DNA of 64,000 nucleotides from positions 62,001 through 126,000 of the forward strand of contig KV918974.1 in NCBI GenBank assembly GCA_002049455.2, given 5' to 3'. Shown in pieces: positions 1 through 10,210 of this stretch. Position 1 is the stretch's first letter. Each line of letters starts with the position of its first letter. The notes below the pieces were generated by a model. It was not told the DNA's origin. It did no database searches and worked only from the letters and a program-made list of their open reading frames with translations. The DNA is from Porphyra umbilicalis (taxonomy: Eukaryota > Rhodophyta > Bangiophyceae > Bangiales > Bangiaceae). The position numbers were made by a program, and so were the translations under genes.

Positions 1-879
1 CGACGGCGGGGACGACCAGCCGCGGGGGGCGACGCGCCGCACCGACGGGCGAGCGACGGCGGCGGGGGTGGTGATGTCGCCGCGACGCCAGCGGGGGCGT
101 CACGCGGCAGGGGTGGCGGGAGCTGGTGGTTGCTGCTGCCAGCGCAGCGCGTCCGTTCGTCCACAGCGGGGTGGGACAGGGGGCTACTTCTGACGCGAGA
201 CACACGCGGATCAACAGCGACCAGACTGCCGACGCATCCGCGTCCGTTGTGGCTCGGAAGCGTTCAGGACCACCGGGCGACCATAATGGTCGCCCCGGCG
301 CGCGCCCCTGCCGCCACCTGCGTCCCTACGGCGCACGTTGTAGAGGATAGAAAGAGTTTTCCTGCGGAGCCCACTCTGCCATGATGAGCGCCCCCACAAC
401 CCATCGCAAGCACCGTGCGGGCCGCCCGCACGGCGCCGCCCGTCCGACCGCCGGCCCGTCGCGGTCGGGTGCTCCGCGGACGAGCGCAGCGGCCAGGCCA
501 CCGGTGCGGTCAGGAGCAGAACAGGGAGCTCCGCAGTGTTGTGCACACCGCTCGCGAGCCGCCGCGGTGGCCGCGACGACGCCGCGGGCGCCTCCTGCTG
601 TGCCGGCAGGCCGCCGGCCGCGCGTCGGCCCCACCCCGCCCGCGCGGTCCGACGTCAGGGGCCACCACGGGTTGCACCAAAAAAAATGCACGGCATCTCT
701 TTCTTTTTTCATTTTCGGTAGCCAGGCGGGCACCACGGTCCTCACACATCACGTCAATCAACAAACAACCCAAGACATGTAAAAAAACAATGCAAGCAAG
801 CGCGGGCGGCCGCTCCCCCCTTTGCCCCCCTTCCCCCCCCCCCCCCCCCCCCCCATGGGAAGCGCCCACCGCCGCGCCC
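1..879. other. GC-rich stretch without a supported gene
   Basis: Frames are open on both strands only because the base composition is extreme. None of the translations has a recognisable domain, and the long plus-strand frame running on from 415 is antisense to the LPMO-like gene. A 22-base poly-C run at 833-854 lies just beyond the stop codon of that gene. The left edge could hold the tail of a gene outside the window, but nothing shows it. Confidence 0.5.
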
Positions 880-2181
880 TCAATGCCCAATCCCCGGGTG
901 TCCCCTGTTCCAATCTCCCCGGCTCTTGTCGTAGATGACCAAGTCGAGGATCTTCCACGCTTCCGCCCCCCCCGCCCCGACCGCGTGCGCCGTCACGCGC
1001 ACGTTCTTATTCTTATAGTGGAACCGCCACGGGTAGTACATGTCCACGGTAGGGTCCTTAAAGTCGCCCGCAATCGTGTAGGGCGCCGAGTAGTCCTTGT
1101 ACGACGAGCGGCGGCCATTGACGAGGAACTCAACGTACTGCACGTCCCCAAACGCCTCGACTTCGACGGTCAGGGGCCCCTTGCCCGTCCAATCAATGGG
1201 GTGGTGCACGTCGGGCACTTCCTTGCGCGACACCGTTTCAACGAGCTTCATCGCGCCGAGCATGAGGGCGCCCTTGGCGCCCTCCTTGGACGTCAATCCC
1301 GACTGGGTGTACTTTTGGAGGCCCCGCAGCTCCTCCCCGACCGCGTCCACGTCCGCGCGGTTGTCCACCGCAATCGAGTCCATGCGGATGGGCGGCGGGT
1401 CGCCGTCCTCAAACTGCGCCGGCCGCAGGCGTCGGGTGTAGTAGCCCTTTTCCCCCGACGGCGCAATGCATGGCTCGACCCGGCAGATGCCGAGGTCATT
1501 GACCGTCGCCTCGCACTTGCCATCATTCGCGCCGTTGGACTCGCCCGACGTGAAGGTTGGGGTGTGCTCCGCCACGAGCGGCGCGCCGCCCTCAACCCGT
1601 ACGTACGCGCAGTCATAGTAGTCGCCAAAGTTGCCAAAGCGCTCCCCGCCCCCGTACCACGTGTAGCCGAGCACGTAGTCGCCGTCGGGAAAGACGGGCG
1701 GGATGGTAATCCAATCCTTGTACGCCTTGGAGTCCATGTCGTACCAGCAGCTGCGGTATTGGTTTTCCATGGAGCACTCAAACTCGCCGCGCGACCAACA
1801 CGCGTACGAAAAGGCATTAGCGGCGTGCACGCGCGCGTCCCACATTTGCTTGACGGGCACGAGGGTGAAGCGCCGAAAGCCGCCAAAGTGGTTGTTGCGC
1901 GTGTACTCAATCTCGTACGCCTCCCCGCGGCGGTAGGTGGCCGACGGGTTGGTCGGGCCCGCATCTTCCCGGTAGTCGGCGTTGGGGCACGGGCCGGGGC
2001 AGTCGTTGGCCCACCCGTCCCACCCGCCGACGCGGCAGGCGGTCATGCGCGTCATGGGGACGGGCACCGACAGGTAGCTGTGGGCGGCCGCGGGCGTGCC
2101 GAGCGCCGCCGCCGTGGCCGACAGGGCGGCGAGCAGCAGCACCGACAGTGGTCGCCGGCTGGCTGGGGGGCGCCGCCCCAT
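880..2181 (-). CDS. Secreted LPMO-like copper monooxygenase with C-terminal Ig-like domain
   Basis: Predicted 433-residue secreted protein. I chose the ATG at 2181 because it begins a classic signal peptide (basic MGRRPPASRR, then a Leu/Ala core) ending TPAAA before His34; the frame upstream is only poly-Pro/Arg. Cleavage there would expose an N-terminal His, as needed for the copper 'histidine brace' of lytic polysaccharide monooxygenases. A second His lies in NNHFGGF (His98), and Tyr/Cys-rich strands follow (GDYYDCAYVRV, about 186-196), a pattern seen in LPMO-like chitin- and cellulose-active proteins. Many Cys between 49 and 238 suggest disulfides. Residues 328-418 look like an Ig-type beta-sandwich (VEFLVNGRR, VRVTAHAVG). 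LPMOs cleave glycosidic bonds oxidatively outside the cell; the substrate, and whether it acts on the cell's own wall or on food, cannot be told. The gene has no introns. LPMO assignment is by motif only, so a related non-enzymatic copper protein is possible. Confidence 0.72.
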   Translation of the reverse strand: MGRRPPASRRPLSVLLLAALSATAAALGTPAAAHSYLSVPVPMTRMTACRVGGWDGWANDCPGPCPNADYREDAGPTNPSATYRRGEAYEIEYTRNNHFGGFRRFTLVPVKQMWDARVHAANAFSYACWSRGEFECSMENQYRSCWYDMDSKAYKDWITIPPVFPDGDYVLGYTWYGGGERFGNFGDYYDCAYVRVEGGAPLVAEHTPTFTSGESNGANDGKCEATVNDLGICRVEPCIAPSGEKGYYTRRLRPAQFEDGDPPPIRMDSIAVDNRADVDAVGEELRGLQKYTQSGLTSKEGAKGALMLGAMKLVETVSRKEVPDVHHPIDWTGKGPLTVEVEAFGDVQYVEFLVNGRRSSYKDYSAPYTIAGDFKDPTVDMYYPWRFHYKNKNVRVTAHAVGAGGAEAWKILDLVIYDKSRGDWNRGHPGIGH

Positions 2182-3474
2182 GGCGGGCGTCAATGGGGCG
2201 GGGGGGGGAGGTGGGAGGGGGGGGGGGGGGGGAGAGGGGACATGGGAGAGGGAACCACCGCCGACCGCGACACGTCGACAACTACCTATGGCAGACGGCG
2301 ACGGGGGCGGCAGTGGTGGTGGTGGTGGTGGTGGTGGTGGTAGTGGTAGTGGTATTGGTGGTGGTGGTGGTGGTGGTGGTGGTGGTCGGCAGCGGTGAGC
2401 AAGCGCGGCACTCGCGGGTGCGTCGGAAAGACGGCGGAGCGGGCAGCGGGGACAGCGGCGGCGACCCAGTTTGCGTGGCGCCCCAGTGCTCCCCGTCGAC
2501 ACGGCCAGCCGCGGCACGGGCGCGGGCGCTCCAGATATACCAGGCGCGCGGGGGGGGGCGGGGAGGCGGGGCGGCGCCCCGTGCGACCCGACACGCCGCG
2601 GCGGGCGGCGCAGCGCAGCAACGGCGGGGGCCTCTGGCAGACACGGGGAGAGTGGGAGGGGGGGGGGGGGGGGGGGAGAGAGAGAGAGAGAGAGGCGACA
2701 CGGGAGCCCCGAGGGTGGTGGCACACCGAGACGAGCGCGCGCCGGCACGTCGGCGTCAGCGCCGCGACGCAAGAGGTTGTTCCGCACCCCGCCCCGCCTC
2801 TCCGTCTGCCCACCCGTTGCGCTCCGCGCCCGTCTTCCCCCCGCCACCCCGCCGTGGGTCCCCCCCGCCCGCCAACGTCAAGTAGGCGCGCCACCCCGCC
2901 GCCCGCCGCGCCCGCCGCGTGCCCGCCCACACCCCCGCCCGGCCGCCGCACCGGCCGGCGGCGCGGGGGGGGGGCGCATCGGCCCCCCCAGCGGGGACCT
3001 CCCCCCCCCCCCCCCCCCACGCCCGCCCCGCCCGCCGTCGCCCCCCCACACTGGACCGCCCGCCGCGCCGGCGGGGGGGACCTCCGCCGCCGCCGACGCC
3101 GCCCCCGCCGCCGCCATTGGGCGGGCGGCACGCCGCGCGCGCGGCGCGGCAGCCCCCGCTGTGCGCCGCCGACAACGCAGCCGGGGCGGCCGCCGACCGG
3201 GCGCCGACGGCCACTGCCGCGGTGGCAGCAGCGGCGGCGGCGGCAGCGGCGGCGGCGCGCCAGTCGGCGGCACGCGGGCAGTCTCCCCCCCCCCCCCCTC
3301 GCCACGCGGGCGGTCCCCCCCCGCCCCCCGTTGCCACGCGGGCGCGCCCCTGCTGCCGCCGCCGCCGCCGCATTGGCGGCCGCCGCGTGGCGGGGGGGCG
3401 ACTCCCCCCCCCCCCCCCCGGGCGGGACGTGCCGCCGCCCGCAGCGTCGACCAGTGGCGCGGGGGGAGGGCGGC

Positions 3475-3506
<32 letters not shown>

Positions 3507-5122
3507 TTCCCCCCCTGGACGACGCGCACCCCGCGCGCCCCTCCGTGTCCGTGAGCTCCGCCGCCGCGCCTGAGTTGAAAAAACGGCGGCCGCGGCGGGG
3601 GGGCGCGCGCGCCAGACACGCCCGCCCCCCCCGCGCGCACCGGCCGCGGCGCCGGTGCCGCCCCGCACGGGAGAGTGTCAAGGGCGCGCGCGTGCCCCCG
3701 CCGGTCCGCCGCGTGGGCGGCCGCCCACCCCCGCCGCCGCCGCCGCCGCCCGTGAGACGGTCGCGGCGCCAACCGGCCCGCCGGCAGCGTGCCGACACGG
3801 GCGCGGGCAGACACGCACGGCGGTGGGGGCGGGGGTGGTGGTCTGGGAAGGCCCCCCGTCTGCCCCCCCCCGCCGCCGCCGCGCCGCCGCGCGTCGGCCG
3901 CCGAGCCGCCGCGCGTCGGCCGCCGCGCGCCGCCGTGACGCGGCGCGCCCGCCCCGGCGGCGGCGCCGGTGGCGGATCCGCACCGGCGGCGACCGACGCG
4001 GCGCGCCCCGCCGCCCCGTGGGGCGCGCGGTCAGCCGATGAGCGGGGGGGGGGGGTGCCGCGCCGTCTGCTACGGGGAGCACCACTGGGCAATGCGCCCG
4101 CGCGGCGGCGCGCCGGCGGCGGGCGGCGCCCCGACGCGCCGCCGCCGCGCACGTTGGCGGCAGCGGGCGTGACCAGCGGCAGTGGCGGGCAAGGGGCGGG
4201 CGGGGGGTGTCGCCCAAAGCGCGCGTCGCGACGGCACGATTGGCGACGGCGGGTGCGGCGGCGGCGGCGGGGGGCCGCAGTGGGCTTACCCCCCCCGCCC
4301 GCCCGACCGTGGGGGGGGGGCGCGGCACCACGTGGGGCCGCCCAAACCTGCGCACGTGCGCGCCGACGCGGGCGCTGCCGCGCGCGCCTGCCGCGGCGCC
4401 AGTGGGGGGTGTGGGGGAGGCGGGGGGGGGGGGGGGGGGGGGTCGGACACGCCGCACCCGGCCGCGTCGTGGCAGCGTCTGGGCCGGCGGCGGCGGCCGG
4501 CGGCGCCGCCGCGGCCGGGTGCCGTTCCGTGCGTGGCCGCGGCGCGGCGGCGGCGGCGGGGCGGATCTGGGGCCCCCCGCCCGCGCGGGGGCCCTCGGGA
4601 GGGGGCGCCCGCCGCGCTGCGGCGGCAACGGCCGGCGCGGCGGGCGACACGTTTGCAGGCGCCGTGGCCGCCCGCCGGCCTCGGGTGAGTCGGCCGACGA
4701 GCGAAGCGGGGGCGGGCGGCCACCGCCACTGGGGCCCACGCTGCGCTCCGTTGGATAAAATGGAGGGGGGGGCGGCGGCGGCGGGGTGGAATTTGTCCAA
4801 GTTGAATGGGTGGGGGGGGGTGCCAACCGGGGCCGCCACTCGCGCACCGCGAGCAGCTTTGCTGTCCAATGGAACGGGGGCTACATGCAAGGGTGTTTCT
4901 ACGACGCCCTTTGAATATTCTCCCTACGCTCCTTCTGACCGACCCAAAACAAACCGACCGTGAGTGGACGAACCGGTGGCCAGACTGGCCAAGACGATGG
5001 ATCATCGGGAAGACAGCGGGGCGCGTGTGTTGCGGCCGCGCCCCGCGCCAGTCTCTTGTCCGGGCCATCCTCGACGCGATCCCCGCTCGGCCGCAGGGGT
5101 CGTGACCGTCGCGCGCGCTCCC
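2182..5122. other. Low-complexity GC-rich intergenic region with microsatellites
   Basis: This 2.9-kb stretch separates two divergently transcribed genes and so should hold both promoters. It is dominated by C/G runs and CCG/CGG repeats: a GGT/GTG array at 2313-2386, a GA array at 2676-2695 and a 30-base C run at 3477-3506. Open frames of 640-830 codons on both strands are low-complexity Pro/Arg/Gly/Ala and show no domain. I see no gene. Confidence 0.6.
2313..2386. repeat. GGT/GTG microsatellite
   Basis: Imperfect trinucleotide array with GTA and ATT interruptions, about 130 bp upstream of the LPMO-like start codon (which reads away from it). Confidence 0.9.
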
Positions 5123-8100
5123 ATGCCGACCCGCCTTGTGCGCGCGCGCATGCCGGCCCGCCTTGTGCCCGCCGCAATCGTGGTTGCCCTCCTCGCCAGT
5201 GTCACCCTGTCAACCGCCATCGCCGATCCCGCCGCCACCCGTACGGTGCGGGGCGGTGCGGGAAGGATGGCGTCGGCGGCCATGGCCTCCTCGATGGCGG
5301 GCGGCGGCGGGGCGGGCGCCCTCCCCAGCGGCGGCGGCGCGGCCGCGGCCGCGGCGGTGGCCGCGGCCACCGCCATTGCAGGCGGCACCGTGCAGGTGCC
5401 CCCCCTGGACGACCGGCAGTACCGCATCGTGACGCTGCCGTCCAACGGCTTGCGCGTCATGGTCATCCACGACCCCAAGGCGGACCAGGCGGCCGCGTCG
5501 TTGGACGTGGCGGTCGGCCACTTGAGTGACCCGACCGAGGTGCCGGGCATCGCCCACTTTTGTGAGCACATGCTCTTTTTGGGCACGGAAAAGTACCCGG
5601 ACGAGGGGTCCTACCACGCCTTTCTGGCGGAGAATGGGGGGCACGGCAACGCGTTTACGTCGCCAGAGCACACCAACTACCAGTTCTCCATGATGGTCGG
5701 CAAGGAGCGGGGGGAGGGGGAGGGCGACGGCGCCAATGATGCACCTGCCAACGCTACCGCGGCCGCCGCGTCGGCCGCCGCGTCGGCCGCGCCGCCGCCG
5801 TCGTCGGCGCCGGCGGACGATGGCGCGGCGGGGGCGAGCGGCGACGGCGCCGGGGGTGGTGCCGGGAATGGTACCGCCGACGGTGGTGCCGACAGCGGCG
5901 GTGCCGCCGGCGGCGGGGGCAATGCGGCGGGCCTGCAGCGCTTCCGCGAGGCCCTCGACCGCTTTGCCCAGTTTTTCATCCACCCCCTCTTCACCGAGTC
6001 GGCGACCGCGCGGGAGCTCAAGGCCATTGACAGCGAGTACACCAACAACTTGCAGAGCGACGCGCACCGCATGTACCAGATACACAAACTGTCGGCGTCG
6101 GCGGCGCACCCCTACTCCAAGTTTGGCACCGGCTCCGCGGTGACGCTGCGGGATACGCCCGCGGAGAAGGGCATTGACGTGCGTGCCGCGCTGCTGCGCT
6201 TCCACGCCGCCTACTACTCGGCCAACCTCATGTGCTTGACGCTCGTCGCGCCCGCGCCGCTCGACACGCTCGTCGGGTGGGCGACGGAGCTCTTCTCGGC
6301 CATTGCCAACCACGACGCGCCGCCGCCCGAAAAGGCGTATGCGGACGTGGTGGCTTTTGGGCCCGAGCAGACGGGCCGCATCTACCGGGTGGTGCCCGTC
6401 AAGGACGTCCGCGCGCTCGAGCTGCTGTGGACGGTGCCGCCCTTCCACACCGTCTATCGCACCAAGCCGTCCAACTATGTGTCGCACCTACTTGGCCACG
6501 AGGGGCAGGGCTCCCTGCTCAGTGAGCTCAAAGCCCGCGGCTGGGCCGACGGGTTGGTGGCGGGCGTCGGCAAGCCCACCCTCCACTGGGAGGCCTTTGA
6601 AGTGAGCGTTGTCCTGACCGAAGCGGGCGCGGCCGCCGCCAATGACGTCATTGAGGCGGTGTATGGGTACCTGGAGCTCGTGCGGGAGCGCGGCGTGGAG
6701 CGGTGGATTCACGACGAGGCAGCGGCGTTGGCCGACATGGCGTGGCGTTTCAAGGAGCGGGACGACCCCATGTCCTTGGCCGTTTCGTTGTCTGGCGCCA
6801 TGCACGTGCTGCCCGATGAGCACGTCTTGTCGGCGCCGCACTTGTTTTTCGACTATGACGAGTCGATCATCCGCGACTTTTTGGCGCTGTTGACCCCCGC
6901 CAACGCGGTCGTGTTGTTCGTGGACAAGGCGGTCGAGGGCACGACCGACGCGGTGGAGAAGTGGTACGGCACGTCCTACCGCGCCGACGCGGTGGAGGCG
7001 GACGTGCTCGCACGGTGGGCGGCGGCCAAGCCGCTGCCGAGTTTGGCCATCCCCCCCCCGAACGCCTTTATCCCGACGGACTTTGCGCTGGTGGCCGACG
7101 CGCTGCCGGTGGCGCAGGAGGAGGCGGCGGTGGCCGCTGCGCAGGCAGAGGATGCGGCCATTCGGGGGGGAGTCGTCAAGGGTGCGGCGGCACAGCCGCC
7201 GGCCGTGTCGCTCACCGCCAGCGGCAATAGGACCGCTGTGGCGGCCACCGAGGACGCGGGCACCTGTGCCGCCACGGCGACTGCCCAGTGCGACGCGCCG
7301 GGGGCGGGCAAGGTCGACGCAGAGGTCGACGTCGCTCCCGCTGTGCCGCGGCCGCAAGTCATCCGCGATGACGCGTCGGTGCAGCTGCACTACAAGCTTG
7401 ACCGTACCTACCTGCGTCCGTCGGTCAATGTGCACATCAACCTCATATCTCCCGTGGTGTACGCGAGCCCGCGAGCGGCGGTGTTGGCCGACCTGGCGGC
7501 CATGCTCATGGAGGACGCGCTCAATGAGTATGCGTACGACGCCACCCTAGCGGGCCTGCGCTACCAGCTGCATCACTCGTCAAAGGGCTTCATTCTCTCT
7601 GTCTGTGGCTACAGCCATAAGGCGCCGGTGTTGTTAGCGGCCATCACCGCGCAGCTGGCGTCCTTCACCGCCTCGCCGGCGCGATTCGCGCTCCTCAGCG
7701 AGCTGCTGCACCGGGACTACAAGAACTTTTTCAAGGAGCAGCCATACCAGCACGCGCTGTACCTGGCCCAGCTCCTTACGGAGTCCCCCCGATGGCACGT
7801 GGCTGACTACATGAGCTTCCTTGAGGGGGATCCCGCTCGCCGCCTTACCGCCGCCGACGTGGACACCTTTCTGGCGACCTTCCGCGAGACCCTCCAAGTG
7901 GAGATGCTTGTGCACGGCAACGTGGATGCGGCGGGGGCGCTGGGGATGGCACGGGAGTTGGAGACCACCCTCGGCTACGCGCCTCTGTGCCCGCTGGAGC
8001 GTCCCTTCCGGCGCATGGTCGTACTGCCCCGTCACCGGCCAGTGCTGGCGCGCATGCCGGGCCCAAACGCCGGGGATGTCAACTCGGCGGTACAGGTACT

Positions 8101-8776
8101 GTTCCAGCTGGGTGTCGTTGGCGACGCGCGGATGGACGTGGCGGTGTCGTTGCTCGCGGCGATGCTTAACAAGCCGGTCTACCACGTGCTGCGCACGGAG
8201 CAGCAGCTCGGGTACTTGGTCTTCTCGGGCATGCAACGCGTCGAAGGCGTGCAGGCGCTCCGCATCATTGTACAGTCAAAGGCCGTCGGTCCCGCCGAGG
8301 TGGTCCGCCGCATCGACGCGTTCCTGGACAATTTTGGGCGGGAGACCCTACCCGAGATGGGCGCCACGCAGTTCCGTGAGTACGTGACCGGCATGGCAGC
8401 GAAGCTGCAGGAGACGGACAAGCAGCTGTCGCATCAGTCGTTGCGGTTTTGGGGCGAAATCTCGGCGGGCACGTACGAGTACGGGCGGCACACGTTGGAG
8501 TTGGCAGCGCTGCGGGAGCTCACCCAGGCCGACTTGGTCGCGATCTGGAACCGCTTCATGCCGGTCGGTGCGCCCGAACGCCGCGTCCTCGTCACGGCCG
8601 TGCACTCATTGGCGCATGTCATCGAGAAGGTGCCTGTGGCTGCGGGCGGCGCCAAGGATGACGAGTCGCCGCTGGTGCTCGACGACGTGTCGACGGGTTC
8701 GGCAGTTGTTTTGGGCTTCCGCAACTCTCGGCCACTCTACCCTGTCATTGGCTACCACAATGGCAGCGCCAAGTGA
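5123..8776 (+). CDS. Insulysin-like M16 metallopeptidase with N-terminal signal or anchor
   Basis: Predicted 1217-residue zinc peptidase of the M16A (insulin-degrading enzyme/pitrilysin) family. The inverted zinc site is complete: HFCEH (His145, Glu148, His149), followed by the IDE-type ELKAIDSEYTNN whose Glu305 is the third ligand. C-terminal half landmarks also match (VLRTEQQLGYLVFSG). IDE encloses and degrades short peptides. The start at 5123 (in-frame alternatives 4964 and 5150) was chosen because a basic stretch plus a hydrophobic segment (LVPAAIVVALLASVTLS) gives a signal peptide or anchor, so entry to the secretory pathway or an organelle is inferred; most IDEs are cytosolic. A Gly/Ala/Ser-rich insertion (about 195-270) interrupts the catalytic domain between the HxxEH helix and the Glu305 helix, and another low-complexity segment lies near 680-750. 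The gene has a single exon. Confidence 0.9.
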   Translation: MPTRLVRARMPARLVPAAIVVALLASVTLSTAIADPAATRTVRGGAGRMASAAMASSMAGGGGAGALPSGGGAAAAAAVAAATAIAGGTVQVPPLDDRQYRIVTLPSNGLRVMVIHDPKADQAAASLDVAVGHLSDPTEVPGIAHFCEHMLFLGTEKYPDEGSYHAFLAENGGHGNAFTSPEHTNYQFSMMVGKERGEGEGDGANDAPANATAAAASAAASAAPPPSSAPADDGAAGASGDGAGGGAGNGTADGGADSGGAAGGGGNAAGLQRFREALDRFAQFFIHPLFTESATARELKAIDSEYTNNLQSDAHRMYQIHKLSASAAHPYSKFGTGSAVTLRDTPAEKGIDVRAALLRFHAAYYSANLMCLTLVAPAPLDTLVGWATELFSAIANHDAPPPEKAYADVVAFGPEQTGRIYRVVPVKDVRALELLWTVPPFHTVYRTKPSNYVSHLLGHEGQGSLLSELKARGWADGLVAGVGKPTLHWEAFEVSVVLTEAGAAAANDVIEAVYGYLELVRERGVERWIHDEAAALADMAWRFKERDDPMSLAVSLSGAMHVLPDEHVLSAPHLFFDYDESIIRDFLALLTPANAVVLFVDKAVEGTTDAVEKWYGTSYRADAVEADVLARWAAAKPLPSLAIPPPNAFIPTDFALVADALPVAQEEAAVAAAQAEDAAIRGGVVKGAAAQPPAVSLTASGNRTAVAATEDAGTCAATATAQCDAPGAGKVDAEVDVAPAVPRPQVIRDDASVQLHYKLDRTYLRPSVNVHINLISPVVYASPRAAVLADLAAMLMEDALNEYAYDATLAGLRYQLHHSSKGFILSVCGYSHKAPVLLAAITAQLASFTASPARFALLSELLHRDYKNFFKEQPYQHALYLAQLLTESPRWHVADYMSFLEGDPARRLTAADVDTFLATFRETLQVEMLVHGNVDAAGALGMARELETTLGYAPLCPLERPFRRMVVLPRHRPVLARMPGPNAGDVNSAVQVLFQLGVVGDARMDVAVSLLAAMLNKPVYHVLRTEQQLGYLVFSGMQRVEGVQALRIIVQSKAVGPAEVVRRIDAFLDNFGRETLPEMGATQFREYVTGMAAKLQETDKQLSHQSLRFWGEISAGTYEYGRHTLELAALRELTQADLVAIWNRFMPVGAPERRVLVTAVHSLAHVIEKVPVAAGGAKDDESPLVLDDVSTGSAVVLGFRNSRPLYPVIGYHNGSAK

Positions 8777-10210
8777 AGTGGGTGCGCTGGCCCACCCTTG
8801 TTTACCTTTTCTTTCGTGTGATGTTCGTACCGTTTTGATACAGCGCCGTGCTTTTCTTTTCCCGAGGCCTCAACGTGTTCCTCCGTTGCACTTTTGTTTC
8901 CCACCTAAACTGTCGCTGACTGTCGACATGCCAACAATGTACCCGCTGCGGCGACCAGCTAATTGGACGCCCGGAGGTTATCGAGCAGGAACCGCAGCGC
9001 CAGCCCCGGCCAAGAGCAAGGGCGTCTGCGGCGCGTCCGCGTCATCTTCGCCAAACGAGATGACCGCTACCGACCACAACATCCTTCGCTCATTCGGCTT
9101 GGCCAGCAATAGCCCACCCGCCGCCGCCAGTGACGGTGTGCCGCACGCCATCATGCTGGCCCGTACTGCCAGTCCGACGCCACGCGCGGGGTGCAGACAA
9201 TCACCCAGATCAGATGATGGATGAGGGGCGCGCGTCCACAACACCACCCCTTCTCTTTCCCGCGTCACGAGCGGCGTCACGTGGTCGCTGGCTTCTCGTC
9301 CTCGAGACGGAAGACACCAAAGCAGCCAATCGCGTGCTCATCGAGCTTGCCTCGGCCACGATGCTGAGCATCATGACGGTAGAGACTCTGCTCTTGCGTA
9401 GTTGCTCGGAGGAATCGGTGTCCTGAAGCCTCAGCCGCTCGTTGTGGTCTGTACAGTATGCGTACTCAACGGTACACATTTCTTGCCCCGCGCCCACCCA
9501 CCCTCTCTGTCACTGGATCTTTTAAAAACAGAGCATCAAGATTTCTCGACAGCCTATGAGGTACGCGACGTCTCAAATGTATGTTTGTTTGCGGTCAATT
9601 GAAGACCGCGGTGATCACTACCAATTACTACAATTGTTCCAGGCTGTTTTCACGAACGCGGCCCCAGTTCGACTCTTGGGTACACACGTGCGTGCAAAGC
9701 GATTGTCTGACAGACATTCATCGGGCCATGCGCGTGTGTCACCGTGAAACCGCGCCAGCACAGGGCGGTTGCGGGCGCGGGGTCGCCCACTCCGCCATCC
9801 TCGCGAATGGTCGGGTCATTGCTGTTCCCAGCCGGCTACGCCGCCGACTGCCCCCCCCGCCATTTCCACAGTGGTGCTGCCCGCGTGGCCCGAAGCTGCT
9901 CGGCGCCGACGGGCGACTCACTGCCCGCGTGCGTTGTCTTTTCGCCGTGCACGCCCACCGCTCTCGTAATCGCCACTGCTACGACGACCGCCCGTGCCGC
10001 GGCCTTGGTCCTCGTGCGGCTGTTTTTTTGTCAGCCCGACGCTGCCGCCGTCGGTGGCAGCGGTCCCGTGTTGGTTTCTCCTCCCCCCCCCGGTTTTGCA
10101 CCGGGAGTCACCTTGCTGTCGTTGACGCCGCCGTCACCTTCTGTGGCACTACGCGTGCCGGTTATCGACGCGTCGCAGGCGGTGTTCCACGGGCTGCGGG
10201 CGGCTCGGGC
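8777..10210. other. Intergenic region between insulysin and CDC50 genes
   Basis: Both flanking genes are on the plus strand, so this should hold the insulysin 3' UTR and the CDC50 promoter. Composition is more balanced than the coding DNA, with T-rich tracts just after the insulysin stop. An in-frame open extension upstream of the CDC50 ATG begins near 9581 but shows no conserved sequence. I see no separate gene. Confidence 0.5.

Noticed and set aside
415-2343. Long plus-strand open frame of about 640 codons
   Set aside because: It is antisense to the LPMO-like gene and its translation is Arg/Val/His-rich without any domain; it is open only because of base composition.
2471-4963. Open frames of up to 830 codons on both strands upstream of insulysin
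   Set aside because: Low-complexity Pro/Arg/Gly/Ala sequence produced by C/G runs, with no conserved motif and overlapping frames on both strands.
4964-5122. Earlier in-frame ATG for insulysin
   Set aside because: The extra residues are Arg/Pro-rich and would bury the hydrophobic leader that begins properly at 5123.
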